Assembly (NCBI GenBank): GCA_016927125.1
Contig: JAFGNG010000221.1
Coordinates: forward strand, 1-12,446
DNA length: 12,446 nucleotides
Source of the DNA: Planctomycetota bacterium
GTDB taxonomy: Bacteria > Planctomycetota > SZUA-567 > JAFGNG01
Direction: 5' to 3'
A model generated the notes under the pieces. The model did no database searches. It had not been told where the DNA came from and saw nothing but the letters and a program-made list of their open reading frames with translations. Position numbers and translations under genes: made by a program. Below, in pieces: positions 7,206 through 12,446 of the stretch; position 1 is the first letter of the stretch, and each line of letters opens with the position of its first letter.

Positions 7206-7278
7206 TTGACGCAAGTATGACATTTCCATAAATTAACTTTTTGTGCGGAGATGTTTGCAGTGTGTAAAATCACATCTC
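7206..7278 (+). promoter_or_regulatory. Putative promoter region and operator-like inverted repeat of the glutamine synthetase gene
   Basis: Two sigma70-like candidates are visible on the plus strand. The first is TTGACG (7206-7211), a 17-base spacer and TAAATT (7229-7234). The second is TTGTGC (7241-7246), an 18-base spacer and TAAAAT (7265-7270, 5/6). An inverted repeat GAGATGT (7248-7254) / ACATCTC (7272-7278), with 17 bases between, brackets the second -10 element and could be an operator or a leader stem. I saw no GG-N10-GC sigma54 element. Which candidate is used cannot be decided from sequence. Confidence 0.4.
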
Positions 7279-7315
7279 TCAAGATGAACATTAATAACCC
7301 CGCAGGAGAATTACA

Positions 7316-9454
7316 ATGGCACGCGGAGCTAATTCCGGCAAAGAATTTAATGATCAAAGCGAACAGGTAACCAATATTTTCGGCGAGAATGTCTTCAACC
7401 TCGCAGTGATGCGCGAGCGCCTTCCGAAAAATGTCTTTAACAAACTGCTCCAGGCAAATTCAGAAGGCAGCCACATTGATCCCGCCACCGCCGATATCAT
7501 GGCCAACGCCATGAAGGACTGGGCGATTGAAAGGGGCGCGACCCACTATTGCCACTGGTTCCAGCCCATGACCGGCATGACCGCGGAGAAACATGATTCC
7601 TTCATTTCCCCGACTGCCGACGGGCGCACGATCATGGAATTCAGCGGGCGCGAGCTGATCCAGGGCGAGCCCGACGCCTCCAGCTTTCCTTCCGGGGGCT
7701 TGCGCGCGACCTTCGAGGCGCGCGGCTATACCGCCTGGGACTGCACCAATCCGGTCTTTATCAAGGAAGATGGCAAGAATATCACCATGTTCATCCCCAG
7801 CGCCTTCTGTTCCTACACGGGGGAGGCCTTAGACAAGAAGACGCCCTTACTGCGCAGCAACGAAGCGCTCAATAAACAGGCTCTGCGGATCTTGCGCGCC
7901 CTGGGCAATACCACTGCCCAGCGGGTCCTGACTACCCTCGGCTCGGAGCAGGAATACTTCCTGGTGGACCGGGATTTTGTCGAAGCGCGTCTCGACCTCC
8001 TGCTTACCGGGCGCACCCTCTTTGGTGCGGCTCCACCCAAGGGTCAGGAGATGTCTGACCATTATTTCGGCCACATCCACGAGCGCGTAGCGTCCTTTAT
8101 GAACGAGCTTAATATCGAACTCTGGCGGCTGGGGGTTTCCGCCAAGACCCAACATAACGAAGTCGCCCCCGGGCAGTATGAAATTGCGCCGGTCTTCTCG
8201 ACCGTGAATGTGGCCACCGACCACAACCAGCTTACCATGGAAACCTTACAGAAGGTTGCGACCCGCCGGGGCTTTGTCTGCCTGCTGCACGAAAAGCCCT
8301 TTGCCGGCCTGAACGGCTCCGGCAAGCATAATAACTGGAGCATGGTGACCGACGAAGGCCTCAATCTCCTTAATCCCGGGAAGACTCCGAAAGAAAACGA
8401 GATCTTCCTGGTCTTTCTCTGCGCGGTCATCCGCGCGGTCGATAAATACTCGGATCTCCTGCGGGCGTCCGTTACCGGTGCCGGCAATGATCAGCGCCTC
8501 GGCGGCCATGAGGCTCCACCGGCGATTATCAGCATCTTCCTCGGCCAGCAGCTTACCGAGATTGTTGAACAGTTTGAGTTCGGAAGTGACACCAAGACCC
8601 GCGAAGGCGGTCAAATCCAACTCGGGGTCAGCACCCTGCCGCCCCTGCCAAAGGATTTGACCGACCGCAACCGGACTTCTCCCTTCGCCTTTACCGGTAA
8701 CCGCTTTGAATTCCGCATGGTCGGCTCTTCCGCCTCCACAGCGGATCCGAACTTTATCCTGAATTCCATTGTCGCCGAGGTGCTGGCGGAGTTGGCGGAT
8801 GAATTTGAGAAAACCAACGATGTTAATAAAACCGCCCAGAATATTCTCAAGCGCATTATCCACGAAAACAAGAAGGTTATCTTTAACGGGGACAACTACT
8901 GCGAGGCTTGGATCAAGGAAGCGGCCAGCCGCGGGCTCCCTAACCTCAAGGATTCGGTGGAGGCCCTGCAGGCCTTCATGACCGACAAGGCAGTAGAGCT
9001 CTTTGAGAAGCATAAAGTCTTGAGCAAGGGCGAGCTTGCAGCCCGGCAGGATATTTTCTTCGAGCATTACGCCCAGACCACTGTCATTGAAGGGCAGACC
9101 GCCCTGCGGATGGCCAAGCGGCAGATCCTCCCGGCGGCGATGGAATTTTCCTCGCGGGTGGCAATGTCAGTAACCGCGATCAAGGAAGCGGGAGCGGATC
9201 CCGGAACCCATGCCAAGGCCCTGGAGAAAGTTTGCGCTTTAATTAGTGATCTCCAAAACGGGATTGACGCGCTCACACAGGCACTCGAGGCAACCGCGTC
9301 CCTGGAAGGTAGCAAAAAGCGCGCAAGCTCTGCTCGGGACACCATTCTGCCCGCGATGGCTACCTTGCGCAGCGCGGCGGATTCCCTGGAGCTGGAGATC
9401 GATGCTGACCTCTGGCCATTACCGACCTATGCCGAGATGCTCTTTATGCGGTAA
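7316..9454 (+). CDS. glnN: Type III glutamine synthetase (GSIII)
   Basis: This 712-residue protein is a GSIII enzyme, which makes glutamine from glutamate, ammonia and ATP in the cytoplasm. The length matches GSIII (about 700-730) and not GSI (about 450-470). The N-terminal GSIII-specific region opens with I-F-G-E-N-V-F and V-M-R-E-R-L-P (21-38). The H-W-F-Q-P block (80-84), with T-A-E-K-H-D-S-F following, is typical. The catalytic domain shows G-S-E-Q-E-Y-F-L-V-D (209-218), H-N-E-V-A-P-G-Q-Y-E-I-A-P (280-292), N-G-S-G-K-H-N-N-W-S (333-342, ATP/glutamate site) and R-L-G-G-H-E-A-P-P-A-I (394-404). The helical C-terminal region (about 560-712) is also a GSIII feature. AGGAGA at 7304-7309 lies 6 bases before the ATG, so the start is sound. 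The gene stands alone: its own promoter region, divergent from the glycan operon, and a strong terminator after it. No PII or ammonium transporter gene is nearby. All motif residues appear intact, so it should be active. Confidence 0.97.
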   Translation: MARGANSGKEFNDQSEQVTNIFGENVFNLAVMRERLPKNVFNKLLQANSEGSHIDPATADIMANAMKDWAIERGATHYCHWFQPMTGMTAEKHDSFISPTADGRTIMEFSGRELIQGEPDASSFPSGGLRATFEARGYTAWDCTNPVFIKEDGKNITMFIPSAFCSYTGEALDKKTPLLRSNEALNKQALRILRALGNTTAQRVLTTLGSEQEYFLVDRDFVEARLDLLLTGRTLFGAAPPKGQEMSDHYFGHIHERVASFMNELNIELWRLGVSAKTQHNEVAPGQYEIAPVFSTVNVATDHNQLTMETLQKVATRRGFVCLLHEKPFAGLNGSGKHNNWSMVTDEGLNLLNPGKTPKENEIFLVFLCAVIRAVDKYSDLLRASVTGAGNDQRLGGHEAPPAIISIFLGQQLTEIVEQFEFGSDTKTREGGQIQLGVSTLPPLPKDLTDRNRTSPFAFTGNRFEFRMVGSSASTADPNFILNSIVAEVLAELADEFEKTNDVNKTAQNILKRIIHENKKVIFNGDNYCEAWIKEAASRGLPNLKDSVEALQAFMTDKAVELFEKHKVLSKGELAARQDIFFEHYAQTTVIEGQTALRMAKRQILPAAMEFSSRVAMSVTAIKEAGADPGTHAKALEKVCALISDLQNGIDALTQALEATASLEGSKKRASSARDTILPAMATLRSAADSLELEIDADLWPLPTYAEMLFMR

Positions 9455-9482
9455 AACTTAAAATAAAAATTTGTGTTTTAAT

Positions 9483-9533
9483 AAGCTTGGGTGTATTCTC
9501 CAATTTAGATGAGGAGATACCCAAGCTTTTTTT
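9483..9533 (+). terminator. Rho-independent terminator of the glutamine synthetase gene
   Basis: AAGCTTGGGT (9483-9492) pairs with ACCCAAGCTT (9519-9528). The stem can extend through AT and CTCC/GGAG with a small bulge, and a run of seven T (9527-9533) follows. It starts 28 bases after the GSIII stop and is a textbook intrinsic terminator. Confidence 0.92.
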
Positions 9534-9545
9534 ACAGGAACAATA

Positions 9546-9572
9546 TTTCAGGCACCACTTCCTGAAAGGAGG
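9546..9572 (+). promoter_or_regulatory. Two mutually exclusive hairpins over the ribosome-binding site of the secreted hydrolase gene
   Basis: Hairpin A pairs TTTCAGG (9546-9552) with CCTGAAA (9561-9567), 7 bp with an 8-base loop, and leaves GGAGG free. Hairpin B pairs CTTCCT (9558-9563) with the Shine-Dalgarno AGGAGG (9567-9572) through a GAA loop, 6 bp including one G-U, and hides it. They share bases 9561-9563 and 9567, so both cannot form at once. This could tune translation, but both stems are small and may be chance; no folding energies were computed. Confidence 0.35.
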
Positions 9573-9575
9573 AAA

Positions 9576-11915
9576 ATGATGAGAAAAGCAATTTTGTTAA
9601 TCGGCGTGCTGATAATTGCCAGCGCTCCGGTCTTTGCGGCAGCAGATATGAAACCGGCTATCCCGGACATCCGGATTCAAATGCTGGCGCCGGAACTGCC
9701 GGACGAGGAGCTTCTGACCGTGCCCTGGGTGGCGGAGGATGATGACTCCTGGGCTGAGGGCGAGCCGCTCTGCATCCCAAGCGCGGATGAGTACCAGGAA
9801 TTCAACGTCAAGGAAGGCGAGGAACCAATTACCGACCATGTGCCACAGGCTTTCATCTGGATGGGGGTAACCAATAAAAATATCAAGTTCAAGGTTATAG
9901 TGGATGATGATATCCAGCACAACCCGATGGAAAATCAAAGAATCTGGCAGTGCGACTCCATCCAAATCGGAATCGACGCCCAAGGCAACGGCACCGGCGT
10001 CCTGCCGGAAGAAACCATCCTGGTGCAGCCGGACGATATCGGTACCGCCTTCGCCCTTACCAAGGACGGCCCCAAGGGGTGGGCACATTACTGTTATGAT
10101 CGGGATAAGCGCGGAGACCTGCCCTCCGAGATGATGGCCATCACCCGCGATGACGAGCACCAGCTTACTACCTATGTAATCACAATTCCCTGGGAAAAGC
10201 TGGCGACCTCGCCGGGGATCTCCCCGCTAATGGGAGTGGTGATTAAAGTCAATGATACCGACCATGACTCGGTGGACGAAACCGATGTTCAAAAATACAC
10301 CCGGGATAAGTACAAACACCGTCGGCGTGAGCTCTTTTTCGGCAATGGCAACCGCGAGCATTTTCGTCCGGGGCTGTTTCAACTGGTGAAAATCGGCAAT
10401 CCCCCCGCGGAATACTTCTCCTCCCTGGCCGCCCAGACCAAGCTCTGGCGCGACAGCGATGAAGGGGGGATCGTCTTTGCTTATGCTACCGACCAGCAGG
10501 TGACCGCCCTCGCCGATTTTAATGGGATAATTAAAGACCTGCCGTTACCGGCAACCAAGCTGACCGATGGCCTTCAGCGCGTTTCCCTGAAAGTCTTCCC
10601 GAATACTTTTTTAGCTGAAAAAACCAGCTTCAAGGGGCAACTGGTTAATGCCGCGGGCCAGGAACTTATCAGCCAGGAAGGAATGTTATATTCCGCCAGC
10701 GCGCCCATCAATAAGCTCCACAACCTGCTCATGAGCCTGACCCGGACATCCCCGCACCCGGTCTTCACCCGCCACCTGCGCTCGATCGATACCCTGGTGC
10801 AGGCGGAATGGCTGCGGGTTTCCCACCTCTTTGACAGCCAGCCGGATGAAGCGGATTATATCCTGGAACAAGTTGATTTAATCATGGATGCTTTAGAGAA
10901 CGGCGACGCGGCCGACTGGGAAGCCTATCGCGGCCGGCGGCGGCAAATGCTCTTCACCTTCCGCTCGCGGCTGGACGCTACTATCCAGTTTTACAAGGTG
11001 CTGCTGCCGCAGGACTGGGATGAGACCAAGACCTATCCCTTGATTGTGCAATTGCACGGCAGGGGCGATCCCCGGCCGATTACTTCCAGCATGGAACAAT
11101 ACCGAGTGCCGACCAGCCCCGGGATTGAGAGTTTCATCGAAGAAGACCGCCAAACTTATACCATACATCCCTTCGGACGCGGCAACCACGGCTATATTGG
11201 ATTCTCCGAATACGATGTCTTCGAAGCGATGCGGGACATGCAGGCCACCTTCAAGACTGATGAAGAGCGCACCTTCTTAAGCGGCGGTTCCATGGGCGGT
11301 ATGGGCACCTGGGCGGTGGGGAGCCGTAACCCCGACTACTGGGCCGCGATCGAGCTGCGCGCGGCCGCGCCCCGCTCTGCGCCGGTGGGTATCGGCTTGG
11401 GCGGAAACCTCACCGGGGTGCCGGTCCATATCTGGCACGGCGAGAAGGATTACACCGTGCCGATTAAGGGCGGCTTCCAGATCGCAGAGGAACTGCGCCG
11501 CAATCACCAGGACTACGTCTTTGAAACCAATCCCGAAGGTGGACATGATGCCCCGCGCGAAGACCGAGCCGAAATTTACAAATGGCTGCTGCAGCCTAGC
11601 CATGTCCGTCAGCGCCCGCAAAACTTCTCCTATGTCGTCGATTCCCATAACCACTATGGCCGCCTGGGGATCAAGATGAAGCGGGTCCCGGAGATCAGCG
11701 CTCTGCCGCGCTTTGACTGTGAGATCAAGGACAACGAAGTCCATATCTACAGTCAGGGCACCCCTGAGATCGAACTCGATTTCAGCGAAGACGGCCTCGC
11801 TCTGGAGGGTGAGGTAGTAATTTTCTGGAATGGTGAGGAGGTTTATAAGGGGCCGGCCCGAAAACTCAAGCTCCTCCAGGAAAAAACCGCCAAGGTAACC
11901 ACCGAATACCTGTAA
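9576..11915 (+). CDS. Secreted CBM9-like domain/serine esterase (alpha/beta-hydrolase) fusion protein
   Basis: This 779-residue exported protein starts with a signal peptide (Lys/Arg at 3-4, hydrophobic 5-20, cleavage likely after A21-A23). Residues about 45-275 look like a CBM9-like beta-sandwich, with W and acidic residues before a strand F-K-V-I-V-D-D-D-I, the Q-C-D-S-I-Q-I segment at 125-131, and an Asp-rich loop N-D-T-D-H-D at 226-231 that resembles the calcium site of CBM9 domains. A second small beta region (280-375) and a helical stretch (385-475) lead into an alpha/beta-hydrolase (about 486-690): L-H-G-R-G oxyanion region at 493-497, nucleophile S572 in G-G-S-M-G-G, D625 in G-E-K-D and H657 in G-G-H-D form the expected triad. 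A C-terminal beta domain (about 700-770) follows. Esterases of this build act on plant or algal polysaccharide esters; prolyl-oligopeptidase-like peptidase is the alternative. AGGAGG (9567-9572) is 3 bases from the first ATG and 6 from the second (9579), so M2 may be the true start. Substrate unknown. Confidence 0.85.
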   Translation: MMRKAILLIGVLIIASAPVFAAADMKPAIPDIRIQMLAPELPDEELLTVPWVAEDDDSWAEGEPLCIPSADEYQEFNVKEGEEPITDHVPQAFIWMGVTNKNIKFKVIVDDDIQHNPMENQRIWQCDSIQIGIDAQGNGTGVLPEETILVQPDDIGTAFALTKDGPKGWAHYCYDRDKRGDLPSEMMAITRDDEHQLTTYVITIPWEKLATSPGISPLMGVVIKVNDTDHDSVDETDVQKYTRDKYKHRRRELFFGNGNREHFRPGLFQLVKIGNPPAEYFSSLAAQTKLWRDSDEGGIVFAYATDQQVTALADFNGIIKDLPLPATKLTDGLQRVSLKVFPNTFLAEKTSFKGQLVNAAGQELISQEGMLYSASAPINKLHNLLMSLTRTSPHPVFTRHLRSIDTLVQAEWLRVSHLFDSQPDEADYILEQVDLIMDALENGDAADWEAYRGRRRQMLFTFRSRLDATIQFYKVLLPQDWDETKTYPLIVQLHGRGDPRPITSSMEQYRVPTSPGIESFIEEDRQTYTIHPFGRGNHGYIGFSEYDVFEAMRDMQATFKTDEERTFLSGGSMGGMGTWAVGSRNPDYWAAIELRAAAPRSAPVGIGLGGNLTGVPVHIWHGEKDYTVPIKGGFQIAEELRRNHQDYVFETNPEGGHDAPREDRAEIYKWLLQPSHVRQRPQNFSYVVDSHNHYGRLGIKMKRVPEISALPRFDCEIKDNEVHIYSQGTPEIELDFSEDGLALEGEVVIFWNGEEVYKGPARKLKLLQEKTAKVTTEYL

Positions 11916-11960
11916 AGCCAACGACTGGCTATCAGGGCGGCTTGAAAAGTTAGAGCAAGC

Positions 11961-11995
11961 AAACCGGCTGGCAGCCTTTCGGCGCCAGCCGGTTT
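11961..11995. terminator. Perfect 12-bp hairpin between convergent genes, probable bidirectional terminator
   Basis: AAACCGGCTGGC (11961-11972) and GCCAGCCGGTTT (11984-11995) are perfect inverted repeats around an 11-base loop. Arms start with AAA and end with TTT, so either strand leaves the stem on U residues. It lies between the plus-strand stop at 11915 and the minus-strand stop at 12029. Layout and loop size match the hairpin at 126-166. Confidence 0.75.
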
Positions 11996-12028
11996 ACTAA
12001 TCCTAAGTTCAATAAGAGGTTTTAGAAG

Positions 12029-12446
12029 TTACTCTACCTCAATCATCGCCAGGTTGAGGATCTGGCCGGGATGGATATCGTTCGGGCTTGCTAAGCCGTT
12101 CTTCTCAGCAATCTTCTTGACCAACGGCCACTTGATGGGACCGCCGAAATGCTTCTTATAAATGGTGCCGAGGTCATCCCCGGGCTTGACTTCGTAGGTG
12201 GCAACACGCACCTGCTCGCTGGCAACCGAGGCAACCGGGGTTACGACTGCACCGGCCCGCGGGGCGGGTGTGGGCGAGGTATCCTGCCGGGTTTGCACCA
12301 GCGCGTATTGGTGCAGGGTGCGGTCCCGTTCCGACTGCATAGCGGTCAGCCGGTTGCGCAGCTCGGTATGGCGGGTGGCAAGTTCCTCTTCCTTGGCGGC
12401 AATCAGGCGGCGGAGGCTACCCTCGGTATGCTTCCACTCCGCTTCC
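12029..12446 (-). CDS. LysM-domain protein with coiled-coil region (N-terminus outside window)
   Basis: The frame is open from the TAA at 12029-12031 to the right edge, with no stop, so the gene continues beyond the window and the ATG at 12340 is probably internal. The visible 138 residues start with a charged helical region rich in E, K, R, L and A (12446 to about 12270), consistent with a coiled coil. A Pro/Ala/Thr/Val-rich linker follows, then one C-terminal LysM domain (about 12034-12199). LysM signs are V-A-T-Y-E-V-K-P-G-D-D-L-G-T-I, the W-P-L-V-K-K-I-A-E-K-N-G-L helix and the D-I-H-P-G-Q-I-L-N-L end. LysM binds N-acetylglucosamine-containing glycans, normally peptidoglycan, so the protein is likely an envelope or periplasmic structural or division-related factor. 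Whether it has a signal peptide or catalytic domain lies outside the window. Confidence 0.85.
   Translation of the reverse strand, partial: EAEWKHTEGSLRRLIAAKEEELATRHTELRNRLTAMQSERDRTLHQYALVQTRQDTSPTPAPRAGAVVTPVASVASEQVRVATYEVKPGDDLGTIYKKHFGGPIKWPLVKKIAEKNGLASPNDIHPGQILNLAMIEVE

Noticed and set aside
7186..7260. Sigma54 promoter before glutamine synthetase
   Set aside because: GG doublets are present (near 7187 and 7247), but none is followed by GC at the required 10-base spacing.
7151..7357. Minus-strand open frame of 68 codons between the operon and glnN
   Set aside because: No ribosome-binding site or recognisable motif; it overlaps the glnN start and promoter region.
8246..9067. Minus-strand open frame of 273 codons opposite glnN
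   Set aside because: It lies opposite strongly conserved glutamine synthetase sequence and has no independent coding evidence.
11277..11921. Minus-strand open frame of 214 codons opposite the hydrolase gene
   Set aside because: It is antisense to the catalytic part of a clearly coding gene, and its translation shows no domain or plausible composition. Such shadows are common in GC-rich genes.
11916..11930. Small inverted repeat AGCCA/TGGCT just after the hydrolase stop
   Set aside because: Only 5 bp with no T run; the hairpin at 11961-11995 is the far better terminator candidate.
1..12446. CRISPR arrays, insertion sequences, tRNA or rRNA genes, attachment sites
   Set aside because: No direct-repeat arrays, transposase-like frames, terminal inverted repeats or tRNA-like cloverleaf sequences were seen on reading both strands.

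Overview
The window reads as a chromosomal segment of a Gram-negative, moderately GC-rich bacterium. The clearest outer-membrane sign is an LpxL/HtrB-type lipid A acyltransferase embedded in a run of glycosyltransferase genes. A type III glutamine synthetase and a large secreted CBM9-like/esterase protein would fit a PVC-type (Lentisphaerota/Kiritimatiellota-like) or similar environmental lineage. That placement is a loose inference; there is no rRNA or other marker here to prove it. No mobile element, CRISPR array, tRNA or rRNA was seen.

Layout. Bases 1-102 hold the basic C-terminal tail of a plus-strand gene, followed by a long hairpin (126-166) that can serve as a two-way terminator. From 7030 down to 184 six minus-strand genes form what looks like one operon. 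In transcription order they are: GT4 glycosyltransferase (5885-7030), a paralogous GT4 (4752-5885), a third GT4 (3637-4755), an LpxL-like acyltransferase (2606-3598), a fourth GT4 (1425-2603) and a membrane GT87-type glycosyltransferase (184-1428). Junctions are mostly TGATG or ATGA overlaps or a 2-base gap; the one looser join (38 bases) precedes the acyltransferase. A good sigma70-like promoter lies at 7068-7096, with a perfect 12-bp palindrome upstream of it. Together the genes look like a lipid A/LPS core (or related glycolipid) assembly module: four cytoplasmic sugar transferases, one membrane-embedded polyprenol-phosphate-sugar transferase and one lipid acyltransferase.

The divergent 285-base region 7031-7315 leads into a plus-strand type III glutamine synthetase (7316-9454), which ends in a strong intrinsic terminator (9483-9533). 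A secreted multidomain protein follows at 9576-11915: signal peptide, CBM9-like domain, helical middle, serine esterase/peptidase-like hydrolase and C-terminal beta domain. Its short leader can fold into two mutually exclusive hairpins, one of which covers the ribosome-binding site. A second two-way terminator-like hairpin (11961-11995) separates it from the C-terminal part of a minus-strand coiled-coil/LysM protein that runs off the right edge.

I see no clear-cut new system. The items most worth a second look are the switch-like leader of the secreted hydrolase, the architecture of that hydrolase, the operator-like palindrome before the glycan operon, and the altered EX7E motifs in two of the glycosyltransferases.
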